Shown one piece after another: positions 36,902 to 44,763 of a stretch of 56,133 nucleotides of DNA. This DNA comes from Rhodopila sp. (GTDB lineage Bacteria; Pseudomonadota; Alphaproteobacteria; Acetobacterales; Acetobacteraceae): positions 1-56,133 of the forward strand of contig JARLIN010000518.1 in assembly GCA_031291715.1 (NCBI GenBank), given 5' to 3'. Under the pieces are notes generated by a model. That model was not told the DNA's origin and made no database searches. It saw only the letters and a list, made by a program, of their open reading frames with translations. Every line of letters begins with the position of its first letter. The stretch's first letter is position 1. The translations under genes were made by a program, and so were the position numbers.

Positions 36902-37647
36902 ACATGCTGGATGTTCGCAACGTCACCAAAAAGTTCGGCAGCCTCGTCGCCGTCAGCGACGTGTCCATGCAGGTCGCCGCAGGGGAACTCCGCGCCATCA
37001 TAGGCCCCAACGGTGCCGGCAAGACGACGTTCTTCAATATGATCTCCGGCTTCTTCGCCCCCACCGCCGGAGACATCGTGTTTGACGGCAAAGTGGTGAC
37101 CAACCTGGCGGTCACCGAGCGCGTCGCCATGGGTATGGCGCGGACGTTCCAGATTACGGAGATCTTCCCGGAACTCACGGTCCGCGAAAACATACGCATC
37201 GGTGTGGAAAGCGCCCACGGCTTTCGCCTCCGTTTCTGGCTGGGCGCGACGCACACAGCCGAGGTCAATCGCGGCATCGATGAAGCCCTGACGCTGACCG
37301 GCCTCACCGGCAAGGCCGATCGGCTTGTCGGCGAACTCTCCCATGGCGACCAGCGTGCGGCGGAGATCGCCACAGCTTTGACCCTGAAGCCTCGGCTGCT
37401 GCTATTGGATGAACCCACCGCCGGCATGGGCGAGCACGAAACCTACGCCGTCGCCAACCTCATCCGCCGCCTGCACAAGAACAGCGCCTATACGATCGTC
37501 CTGATCGAGCACGACATGCGCGTCGTCTTCAATCTGGCCGATCGCATCACCGTGCTGGGGGAAGGCAAGATGCTGGCGGATGGCACCCCGGCCGAGATCG
37601 CCGACAACCCCATCGTGCAAGAAGCGTATCTGGGAAAAGCCGAATGA
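36898..37647 (+). CDS. livG: LivG-type ABC ATPase
   Basis: This 249-residue ATPase of the Liv importer has Walker A GPNGAGKTTFFN near residue 38, the LivG-type ARTFQITEIFPELTVREN, signature LSHGDQRAAEIATALT, Walker B LLLLDEPTAGMGEHE and the switch in VLIEHDMRVVFNLADRI. LSHGDQ in place of LSGGQ is normal for the LivG subfamily. The C-terminal NPIVQEAYLGKAE is also characteristic. It overlaps livM and livF. Confidence 0.94.
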   Translation: MNMLDVRNVTKKFGSLVAVSDVSMQVAAGELRAIIGPNGAGKTTFFNMISGFFAPTAGDIVFDGKVVTNLAVTERVAMGMARTFQITEIFPELTVRENIRIGVESAHGFRLRFWLGATHTAEVNRGIDEALTLTGLTGKADRLVGELSHGDQRAAEIATALTLKPRLLLLDEPTAGMGEHETYAVANLIRRLHKNSAYTIVLIEHDMRVVFNLADRITVLGEGKMLADGTPAEIADNPIVQEAYLGKAE

Positions 37648-38378
37648 GCGCGCTGACAGCCGAGGGGCTCAATACCTACTATGGCAAAAGCCACATCCTG
37701 CATGATGTAGGTCTGACGGTCGCCGAAGGCCAGATCACCACATTGCTTGGGCGCAACGGTGCCGGCAAGACCACCACGCTGCGCAGCCTGGTGGGCCTGA
37801 CGCCGCCTCGGTCCGGCCGTGTATCGCTGTTCGGCAAGGACATCACGGGCCAGCCGCCATATCGCATCGCCGCGTCCGGCGTCGGCTATGTGCCGGAAGG
37901 CCGCCGCGTCTTCGCCAACCTGACGGTGGACGAGAACCTGCGCGTGCCGATCGAACGCCCAGGTCCTTATAATGTCGAGCGCGTCTACAAACTTTTCCCC
38001 CGTCTGGGGGAGCGCAAGCAGAACCTTGGCCGGCAGTTGTCCGGCGGCGAGCAGGAGATGCTGTCGATCAGCCGGGCGCTGCTGCTGAATCCGCGCTTGC
38101 TGATACTGGATGAGCCGAGTCAGGGGCTGGCGCCGTTGATCGTCAAGGAAGTGTTCCGTATCGTCGCGCAGATGCGGGCCGAAGGCATCTCGGTCCTGCT
38201 GGTGGAGCAGAATGTGCGCATGAGCCTGGAGATCTCCGACCACGCCTACGTGCTGGAAAACGGCCAGATGGTCTATTCCGGCCCCGCCGAGGAACTGCGC
38301 GCGGATGAGACCCGCATTCAGGCCCTGGCCGGCGCGTCTGCCGAGGAATGGAAGCTGGAGGATTTGCTGCACGTATGA
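37644..38378 (+). CDS. livF: LivF-type ABC ATPase
   Basis: This 244-residue second ATPase of the importer has Walker A LLGRNGAGKTTTLR, GVGYVPEGRRVFANLTVDEN (the LivF Q-loop region), signature LSGGEQEMLSISRALL and Walker B LLILDEPSQGLAPLIV. It ends the five-component operon, overlapping livG by ATGA. The following SDR gene is 88 bases away, across a REP-like hairpin. Confidence 0.94.
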   Translation: MSALTAEGLNTYYGKSHILHDVGLTVAEGQITTLLGRNGAGKTTTLRSLVGLTPPRSGRVSLFGKDITGQPPYRIAASGVGYVPEGRRVFANLTVDENLRVPIERPGPYNVERVYKLFPRLGERKQNLGRQLSGGEQEMLSISRALLLNPRLLILDEPSQGLAPLIVKEVFRIVAQMRAEGISVLLVEQNVRMSLEISDHAYVLENGQMVYSGPAEELRADETRIQALAGASAEEWKLEDLLHV

Positions 38379-38408
38379 CGCCGCGCCGCCGTTCTTCCCT
38401 TATCGTCA

Positions 38409-38429
38409 TGGCCGGACTTGATCCGGCCA
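38409..38429. repeat. REP-like hairpin between livF and SDR gene
   Basis: TGGCCGGA (38409-38416) and TCCGGCCA (38422-38429) form a perfect 8-bp stem around CTTGA. The string CGTCATGGCCGGACTTGATC resembles the intergenic palindromes that I know to be abundant in many alphaproteobacterial genomes. It may also end the liv transcript. Confidence 0.6.
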
Positions 38430-38466
38430 CCCCCGAAAGCACCGCTGCTGGTATTCGACCCCTGAC

Positions 38467-39231
38467 ATGACTCTCCCCCGCCTCCCATCCATGCGCCTTG
38501 ACGGCCGCCGCGCCCTGGTCACCGGTGCCGGCCGAGGCATCGGACTGGCCGCCGCGGCCGCCCTGGCCGAGGTCGGCGCCCATGTCACCCTGGTCGCCCG
38601 CACGGCCGACGAAATCACTGCCGCCGCCGCCGAAATCCGCGCCGCCGGTGGTCAGGCATCCCCGCTTGTCCTGGACGTCACCGACCTGCCCGCCGTTCGC
38701 GCCGCGGTCGAGGCGGCCGACCCGTTCGACATCCTGGTCAACAACGCCGGCACCAATCGCCCGCGCACTTTCCTGGACGTAACCGAGGAAGACTACAACG
38801 CCATCACCGGCCTGAACCTGCGCGCAGCCTACTTCGTCGCTCAGGCGGTGGTGCGGAAAATGGCCGCGGCCGGGAAGGGCGGGTCGATCATCCACATTTC
38901 CTCCCAAATGGGTCACGTCGGCGGGCAGAACCGCACCGTCTATTGCATGACCAAGCACGGGATCGAGGGCCTGACCAAGGCGATGGCGATCGACCTCGCG
39001 CCGCTGGGGATTCGGGTGAACTCCATTGGCCCCACCTTCATCGATACGCCGCTGACCAAACCGTTCTTCCAGAACGCGGCTTTTCGCGACGACGTCCTGC
39101 GCCGCATCAAACTCGGCCGGCTCGGGACGGTGGAGGATCTGATGGGCGCGGTGGTGTTCCTGGCGGGGGATGCGGCTGCACTCGTGACGGGGACGGCGCT
39201 GGTGGTGGATGGGGGGTGGACGGCGGAGTAG
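38467..39231 (+). CDS. SDR family oxidoreductase
   Basis: This 254-residue classical short-chain dehydrogenase has the NAD(P)-binding TGAGRGIGLAAA at about residue 19, LVNNAGTNRP near residue 93, the catalytic serine in HISSQMG, Tyr and Lys in YCMTKHG, and the C-terminal VTGTALVVDGGWTAE. The second residue of a glucose/ribitol-type or 3-oxoacyl-ACP-reductase-like enzyme fits, but the substrate is undetermined. Position directly after the Liv-type importer suggests that it may act on the imported compound or its products. Confidence 0.88.
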   Translation: MTLPRLPSMRLDGRRALVTGAGRGIGLAAAAALAEVGAHVTLVARTADEITAAAAEIRAAGGQASPLVLDVTDLPAVRAAVEAADPFDILVNNAGTNRPRTFLDVTEEDYNAITGLNLRAAYFVAQAVVRKMAAAGKGGSIIHISSQMGHVGGQNRTVYCMTKHGIEGLTKAMAIDLAPLGIRVNSIGPTFIDTPLTKPFFQNAAFRDDVLRRIKLGRLGTVEDLMGAVVFLAGDAAALVTGTALVVDGGWTAE

Positions 39232-39344
39232 ATTGTTCAAATGTCTTCAATAGTAGCGGGCAGAGATAGACCGCTTTGCACCAGTCGTGGGCCACCATCA
39301 GCCGGGCTCGCATTATCGCCGACACAAGGAGGTCCGCTTGCCCG

Positions 39345-40295
39345 TCAGACTATTGTCTCTACGTATCGCGGAACATAGCGAAGCAGATCACGATATGCCA
39401 TTATCTCCGCGTCTCTAAACCCCAGCTTTCGCAACGTGTTACGTGCCCGCGATCTTCCCGTTCTTGTGACTGCGCGATCGAACAGCGCTCGCTCCTGCTC
39501 GGTCAGATGAAAAGAGGAGATTTCATAGAGCTGTTCACCGCCTTGTGCGAGAAATGGGAGCTGTCGTGCCAAGTTTTTATTTAGCGCCAAGGTTTGCCCG
39601 TCAGCAAGAAATGCCCCTCCAACCGTTATCATTGGGACGCTATCGGAATATTGTACCTGCAACAGAAATCGGAAGCGCCCGTCTCTTCTTGCAGCAAATG
39701 CGCTCTTGATGGCTGCGATAAGTACTTTATGGACGGCCGTAATAAAATTGGCGTTCTCCACATTTTCGATTGTCACCTCGCCCGCGGCATCCCCCAAATG
39801 ATCCTGAAACCATGCAAGCCTGTCAACATCACTAGACTTAACCAAGGAAGACGGCGGACCACCATATACCGTGACGAAGAAGAAATCTCCCAACTTCATC
39901 TTTAATGCGATCGCTGAGATGTCTCGAAGCATATGAGGGCCAATGCCACCGTCATAGTCAAACCAAGCGACCGTTAAGTCACTAAAGGAGTCTTGCTCTA
40001 TAAAATCCCCAGACGTTTGATTTTTTACCTTTATAAAGCCAAACGGGGCGTTGAATTCTGCCCGCCGATACATTCTTTTGTCGTGCTCCAGACTGATCAT
40101 CCGGTCAATGCCGAGATAGCGGTGAACCAGCAAAAAGTCATAAAACCGCACCGCCCCCATTCCCACGTATCGATACGTGGGTAGCGGCAATCCAGCCTCA
40201 GCCGCGACCTTCAGCACATCCAGTAGGATTCGTCTCTCGGACTGCTTCGCAGGCCGGAGGTCGTAGGATATCCATCTCGCCGACGATTGGGCCAC
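39345..40295 (-). CDS. Uncharacterised Rossmann/methyltransferase-like protein in MTase-GHKL operon
   Basis: This 316-residue protein starts with GTG at 40295, immediately after the ATPase stop with no intervening base. The middle part looks like a class I methyltransferase fold: YRYVGMGAVRFYDFLLVHRY in the motif I position, RMISLEHDKRMYRRAEFN in the acidic post-I position, and LTVAWFDYDGGI in the motif IV position. The first stretch lacks the usual GxGxG, so SAM binding is uncertain. I recall such proteins being labelled putative O-methyltransferases, without known activity. It is the third gene of the operon with the DNA methyltransferase and GHKL ATPase, and could be an effector or target-recognition partner. 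Its A+T-rich composition sets it apart from the neighbouring SDR gene. Confidence 0.72.
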   Translation of the reverse strand: MAQSSARWISYDLRPAKQSERRILLDVLKVAAEAGLPLPTYRYVGMGAVRFYDFLLVHRYLGIDRMISLEHDKRMYRRAEFNAPFGFIKVKNQTSGDFIEQDSFSDLTVAWFDYDGGIGPHMLRDISAIALKMKLGDFFFVTVYGGPPSSLVKSSDVDRLAWFQDHLGDAAGEVTIENVENANFITAVHKVLIAAIKSAFAARRDGRFRFLLQVQYSDSVPMITVGGAFLADGQTLALNKNLARQLPFLAQGGEQLYEISSFHLTEQERALFDRAVTRTGRSRARNTLRKLGFRDAEIMAYRDLLRYVPRYVETIV

Positions 40296-41636
40296 CTATT
40301 TCTCTCCAACCTCATTGCGTAGAAAGTAGAGAAAAGTGTGTCGCCCCACCTCGGCACCGCCCATGCCAGGCCTACGTAGGTATTGGGCAATCTTCCGAAT
40401 GTCCGAAACTTTGGCATCGTATTGTATTCTCATGGTTTCGGATTGAGCGACGGGCGGTGGTGTGAACGATCGTCTCGCGGAAACTGCCGATGAAAGCACG
40501 CTGATTCGCTCTTGTGCTACCTGTCTCAAGTCGGCACTCGCAATCTCAGTCCCTTCGTCGGTGTAGCGGCCATCTAGAAATGAGATGACGCTGCGACCGA
40601 CAACAACCATATGCCGCTTGGCCTCTTGCCAAATGGCGCTGTCCTCATTGATGCCGGCCTTCGTCGTAGTCCATGGCAACTTCTCCGGATCATCAGACAC
40701 AAAAAACACATGACCGACGAAGGGCCGGTGCTTCGGCTGGAAAATAGGTAACCCAGTTCCCGGGTTCGCCCATCCGGTGAGCGGTGACTTGTCTGCCGAA
40801 ATTACAGTGCGGCCGTTGCAAAAAATGAACCATCCAGAGGACCGGTCGCGAAAGGCGCCGCCCTGTGGGTCGCCTATCCCAGCCGCAATCGCGCAGCTCA
40901 CTCCGTCGATTTCCAACGTCTCTGAAGTCCGATTGGCTCCTATATCAACGATCATCGGCTCAACGGGTTGATCGCCCAAATAGATAGTCACAAACTTCGC
41001 TATATAAAAAGCGTAAGTGCGCGAGATCGCCTCGCGTAGTTGTCCAACAAAGAGCCCATCACAGATACGCCTAGAAACCTCTTCATTAAGGTCAGAGACG
41101 ATAATGGTGGTACCACACTTCTCAGGGGGAACTGGATCCCTCCTCGTGATCGGAAAGGTCCATGGTTGCGTTGTATCCGCAGCCCATCGGTCTACATTCA
41201 GCTTGAGGTCAAAGCCACCTTCTACATGGTCTGAGCGAATGGTAATTTGCCGACCGAGTTTGAAAATCGCCCGTTTAAGTCCGATCCCGTAAACGGAGAG
41301 CCTGTCGCGGGTATCCGCATCTTCAGCTGATCGTCCAAACTTAAAGACATGCTGTTCTGCCGTTGCAGCAGAGATGCCTCCCGCATTGTCGCGTACCTCG
41401 ACACTAGCTTCGGCCAACTTTAGATAAACGTTGACTGAAGGCTGAACGGTAGCGTCATCGAAAACCTGTTGATATCCATTTGCCGTCTTGAGGCGGTCCG
41501 AAACCGGCTCGACCGCTGCGTTGACAGAGTTATCAACAAGATCAAGAAAGGCTGCGACCAGAGAAATGTCTCGGGTGAGAAGCGAGATGAACAGCCGCTT
41601 CTCGGGTCTTGCGTCTGCATTTAGCCGTTCGGCCAT
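40296..41636 (-). CDS. MORC/MutL-like GHKL ATPase
   Basis: This 446-residue protein has an N-terminal GHKL (Hsp90/MutL/MORC-type) ATPase domain. The N-box is FLDLVDNSVNAAVE near residue 30, motif G1 is VRDNAGGIS near residue 80, and the lid/G2 motif is VYGIGLKRAIFKLG near residue 115. In MutL and MORC the first residue of the N-box is glutamate (ELVDNS); here it is aspartate. The region after residue 200 resembles the transducer fold of such ATPases. The end carries no recognised nuclease domain. The ATG at 41636 has GGAGGAGG at good spacing; the TTG just before it is less likely. It lies 18 bases after the DNA methyltransferase gene. Confidence 0.82.
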   Translation of the reverse strand: MAERLNADARPEKRLFISLLTRDISLVAAFLDLVDNSVNAAVEPVSDRLKTANGYQQVFDDATVQPSVNVYLKLAEASVEVRDNAGGISAATAEQHVFKFGRSAEDADTRDRLSVYGIGLKRAIFKLGRQITIRSDHVEGGFDLKLNVDRWAADTTQPWTFPITRRDPVPPEKCGTTIIVSDLNEEVSRRICDGLFVGQLREAISRTYAFYIAKFVTIYLGDQPVEPMIVDIGANRTSETLEIDGVSCAIAAGIGDPQGGAFRDRSSGWFIFCNGRTVISADKSPLTGWANPGTGLPIFQPKHRPFVGHVFFVSDDPEKLPWTTTKAGINEDSAIWQEAKRHMVVVGRSVISFLDGRYTDEGTEIASADLRQVAQERISVLSSAVSARRSFTPPPVAQSETMRIQYDAKVSDIRKIAQYLRRPGMGGAEVGRHTFLYFLRNEVGEK

Positions 41637-41654
41637 CAATGCCTCCTCCGGGTT

Positions 41655-42554
41655 CTACCTAAAATGGGGTGGTCGCTGTGACACAGCCTCACCATCCCGC
41701 GGCAATCTGATTGGCACATCTTCGCGGGTTCGCAAACGTCCCTCAACCAATGCGGAAAGCCGCTCTTCGGCGATCGACAGATAATTCGGGTCCATCTCAG
41801 CGCCCGCGAAACTGCGCCCTTCTAAGAGCGCTGCGACTGCTGTCGTACCGGAACCCATATATGGGTCGGCTACGACCCCCCCCTCTGGACATAGGGCGAC
41901 TACGAGGCGGCGAACCAACGCGGCCGGGAATTGGCAAGGGTGATCAGTCTTCTCGATGTGGTTGGCCTTGACGTTTGGGATATCCCAAATTTCTCCTACG
42001 TCCCAAACGTCGCCGGGATTCTTTCCGAGCGGATTTCCGCTCCAAGTGCCTTTCTTTGGCCCCTTGTAGTGCCGCTTGCCCGGATATCTCTGACGAACTC
42101 GTGCAGCGTCCAGGTCGAACGTGTAATTATTCCCTTTTGTATACCACAAAATCGTCTCATGGCGCCCGCTAAAGCGTTTGATGGCATGGCTGCCGTGACC
42201 GAAGGTCCAGATTATTCGGTTCCGCAGCACAAATTCGGACTCTCGCATCATCTCATGAACGATCAGTGCATCGAGTGGGGTTAGGCTTCCCTTTTGGACG
42301 TGGTTGCCGACCTGAAAGCAAATGCTTCCCCCGGGGCGCAGAACGTGCCTTACAGCTGGAATTGCCCGCCGGACCTCGGTGCAGAAGTCTATGATGCTGG
42401 TTGATGTGTCATACTCTTTGCCAACAAAATAAGGTGGAGACGTTACTACGAGGTCTATGGACCCAGGAGCCATCTCTGCGAGACAGCGGACCCCATCCCC
42501 CGCCCATAGCTGGGCTGCGAGGTCACCCAACTGGTATCCTGCGTGCGGCTTCAT
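41655..42554 (-). CDS. Beta-class DNA methyltransferase (N4-C or N6-A)
   Basis: This 299-residue site-specific DNA methyltransferase has catalytic motif IV VVTSPPYFVGKEYDTSTS near residue 37 and the SAM-binding motif I region VADPYMGSGTTAVAALLEG near residue 230, followed by FAGAEMDPNYLSIAEERL. Motif IV before motif I marks the beta class. TSPPY fits N4-cytosine or N6-adenine methylation; the recognition sequence cannot be read from the protein. It is the first gene of a three-gene minus-strand operon with a GHKL ATPase. No restriction endonuclease is evident in the operon. GATAAT, about 8 bases before the ATG, is the only -10-like string. Confidence 0.9.
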   Translation of the reverse strand: MKPHAGYQLGDLAAQLWAGDGVRCLAEMAPGSIDLVVTSPPYFVGKEYDTSTSIIDFCTEVRRAIPAVRHVLRPGGSICFQVGNHVQKGSLTPLDALIVHEMMRESEFVLRNRIIWTFGHGSHAIKRFSGRHETILWYTKGNNYTFDLDAARVRQRYPGKRHYKGPKKGTWSGNPLGKNPGDVWDVGEIWDIPNVKANHIEKTDHPCQFPAALVRRLVVALCPEGGVVADPYMGSGTTAVAALLEGRSFAGAEMDPNYLSIAEERLSALVEGRLRTREDVPIRLPRDGEAVSQRPPHFR

Positions 42555-42770
42555 CTCTTTCGATTCATTATCAGCTATCGAACCGGTATGCTACCGTACT
42601 TGGCACGACAGATCCAGCCTATGAATGGTTCTGGCGGGCCAGCCTCCGGGCATGGGCGCATGTTAACCTGAAGCATCACGCCGAGATCGTGCCGAAACGG
42701 ATGTGCATGCAAGGGTGTTTGGGATGGGACTTTGGTCTGCGCTCCAGCCCATGAGTGCAGCATCGGCGGA

Positions 42771-43064
42771 TTAGGTGCCGCTCCCCGTAATCTCCATCCG
42801 TGCCGCCAACTCACTCCGCGCCGCCAGCCCAACCAGATGCTTCGGTTCGAGCCTGCCGACCCGCCTGCGCAGTGGATCATCGAAACGCAGTCGTGTCATC
42901 ACAAGCCTTGTCGTCGTCTGGGCTGGCGAAATCCACCATCTCTCCTCCGTCTCCACCACGGCGATCATCAGGTCCGAGCGCAACCCTAGGGCAGCCGTCG
43001 ATTCGGGCGCATGTTCCAACGCGTCCCACCCGCACGCGTAAGTCTGCATAGCTTCGTCCGCCAT
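42771..43064 (-). CDS. Divergent XRE/HigA-like antitoxin, possibly decayed
   Basis: This 97-residue protein follows the layout of HTH antitoxins of the HigA2/HTH_37 type: a tyrosine/tryptophan-containing N-terminus (CGWDALEHAPESTAALGLRS), DLMIAVVE, then a helix-turn-helix region and the tail LVGLAARSELAARMEITG. The helix-turn-helix itself (ISPAQTTTRLVMTRLRFDD) departs from the usual SQAEAAxxLGVTRPRxSDL, and the turn residues look worn. No toxin gene of the RelE type lies next to it. It may be a remnant or a strongly diverged orphan. The 200 bases between it and the DNA methyltransferase gene hold nothing recognisable. Confidence 0.45.
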   Translation of the reverse strand: MADEAMQTYACGWDALEHAPESTAALGLRSDLMIAVVETEERWWISPAQTTTRLVMTRLRFDDPLRRRVGRLEPKHLVGLAARSELAARMEITGSGT

Positions 43065-43154
43065 CCCATGGTCCCCCTACCGGCCCCCCCCGCCGAGAAC
43101 AGATTACAGCCCAGCTGCCGCCTCCATGCTATACTCCCAGTAGAGGCCGAAACC

Positions 43155-43469
43155 ATGGATCACTCACCGCCCGTAACCGCGTCCGAGGTCATCACCGCCC
43201 TCCGCGCCCATCAGCAGGCGCTGCGGCAGGCAGGCATCACGCGCCTATCCCTCTTCGGCTCGGTCGCCCGCGATGAGGCCGGCTCCGATAGCGATATCGA
43301 CCTCGCCGCCGAGTTCGGCCCAACCGTCAAAATGGATCTCATCCGGCTGGTCGGCCTGGAACGGGAACTCGGCGAACTGCTGAGGCGGCCCGTGGAAATC
43401 CTGCCCGAACCGGTCAAGAAGCCACGCCTCCGAGACAACGTTGAACGGGATCGCATTCGTGCCTTCTAA
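43155..43469 (+). CDS. mntA: MntA-like nucleotidyltransferase (antitoxin)
   Basis: This 104-residue minimal nucleotidyltransferase has the motif GSVARDEAGSDSDIDL near residue 35, matching G-S-x-A-R-x-E...S-D-x-D-L, with both metal-binding aspartates. A third acidic residue is expected near VEILPE. In the MntA/HepT systems described to date, this type of protein AMPylates and silences the HEPN ribonuclease. The ATG at 43155 follows a GAGG-type site. Its 3' end overlaps the HEPN gene by 11 bases, the usual arrangement. Confidence 0.88.
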   Translation: MDHSPPVTASEVITALRAHQQALRQAGITRLSLFGSVARDEAGSDSDIDLAAEFGPTVKMDLIRLVGLERELGELLRRPVEILPEPVKKPRLRDNVERDRIRAF

Positions 43470-43809
43470 CCGCCACCGCCGCATCGACTGCCTCCAAGAC
43501 ATCATCGACAATATCGCTCGGATCGAGGCCTATAGCGACGGCCTGGAGCAAGACAGCTTACGGCATGATGCCGTCCAACGTTGCCTCGAACGCATCTGCG
43601 AGGCCGCATTCCGCCTTGGCGATCACGCCGCTACCTTGCTTCCCGCGCAGCCGTGGGCGGATATCCGCGGGATGGGAAACCGGCTGCGGCATGCCTATGA
43701 CCAGATGGACGTGCGGATTCTGTGGAACGTCGTGTCAGAACGCCTACCTGGATTGCAGGCGGACGCCGCAACTGCCTTGGCACGTTTGACAGGCGACGCC
43801 GGATCATGA
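43459..43809 (+). CDS. hepT: HepT-like HEPN protein with altered RNase motif
   Basis: This 116-residue HEPN-family protein is the partner of the nucleotidyltransferase upstream. Its start is probably GTG at 43459 (protein begins VPSNRHRRIDCLQD). The helical fold is recognisable from IIDNIARIEAYSDGL, AVQRCLERICEAAFRLG and VRILWNVVSERLP. The active motif is usually G-M-R-N-R-L-x-H-x-Y (R-x4-H-x-Y); here it reads GMGNRLRHAY, so the first arginine is a glycine while His and the modified Tyr remain. This may reduce or abolish ribonuclease activity. It could be a toxin, a partly decayed one, or one that uses another arginine. Confidence 0.85.
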   Translation: MPSNRHRRIDCLQDIIDNIARIEAYSDGLEQDSLRHDAVQRCLERICEAAFRLGDHAATLLPAQPWADIRGMGNRLRHAYDQMDVRILWNVVSERLPGLQADAATALARLTGDAGS

Positions 43810-43908
43810 CTCACCCCTTTGGGGGCTGCCTCCGCTCTAAGCCAACAGACCACATCGCTTCCTTGTTTTCGGGCCGTTTCCCGCTGTGAATGCCTCATTC
43901 TAAGGGCC

Positions 43909-44540
43909 GGTCCGGGCGGCAATCACATGGACCAATACGCCGACGACCTAGCCGAACTCATCGACGCCCTCAACCTGACGAATGCCGTCATCGTCGGCTA
44001 CTCCACCGGCGGTGGCGAGGTCGCCCGGTAAATCGGTCGCCACGGTACCAGCCGCCTCGCTAAGGCCGTGCTGCTGAGCGCCGTGCCACCGCTGATGCTG
44101 AAAACCGAAGCCAACCCGGGTGGCCTGCCGATCGAAGTCTTCGACGGCATCCGCAATAGTACCTTCGACAATCGCACCCAATTCTACAAGGAGCTCGCCA
44201 TCCCGTTCCTTGGCTACAACCGCCCGGGCGCGAAAGCGTCGCAAGGTGTGGTCGACTCGTTCTGGCTCCAGGGCATGATTGGTGGCCTGAAAGGCCAGCT
44301 CGACCGCATCAAGCAGTTTTCGAAACCGACTTCACCGAGGACCTGAAGACGTTCAACGTCCCAACCCTGATCGCCCACAGCGACGACGACCAGATCGCCC
44401 CGATCGGCGCCTCGGCGATGCTGTCGTCCAAGCTGGTGCCCAATGCGCGACTAAAGATCTATGCCGGCGACCCACACGGCCTCGCCGTAACGCATCAGGA
44501 TGAATTCAACGCCGATCTGCTGCCCTTCATCCAAGGTTGA
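43909..44540 (+). pseudogene. Alpha/beta hydrolase (chloroperoxidase-like) pseudogene
   Basis: The reading resembles a non-haem chloroperoxidase/esterase-type alpha/beta hydrolase. It contains [17 protein letters not shown], the nucleophile elbow [28 protein letters not shown] and, at the end, VPTLIAHSDDDQIAP and DPHGLAVTH with the catalytic Asp and His. It is broken in three ways: the N-terminal part (about 70 residues) is missing, TAA at 44029-44031 replaces the tyrosine expected after GEVAR, and one base is lost near 44330 (TTTTCGAAACC), shifting the frame for the last third. Two independent lesions argue against sequencing error. It lies beside the MntA/HepT pair. Confidence 0.88.
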
Positions 44541-44763
44541 ATGCCTGCATCGACGGGCGCGTGAAGCCCATCTACAGGGGCCAGGCGGCTAATATCGTGG
44601 CACAAATAGAGTAACGCGCCATAGATATGGCGATCTCATCATAATAACATCCTCGAACAGTCCTAATCGTGATCAACCCCGTCCGCAGGGATACGCTCAT
44701 TTTTCTTGCTGCCGGACGCGCCAATATCCAAGTGTCCGGCTTCGACCATTGGAGGATGCCGTT

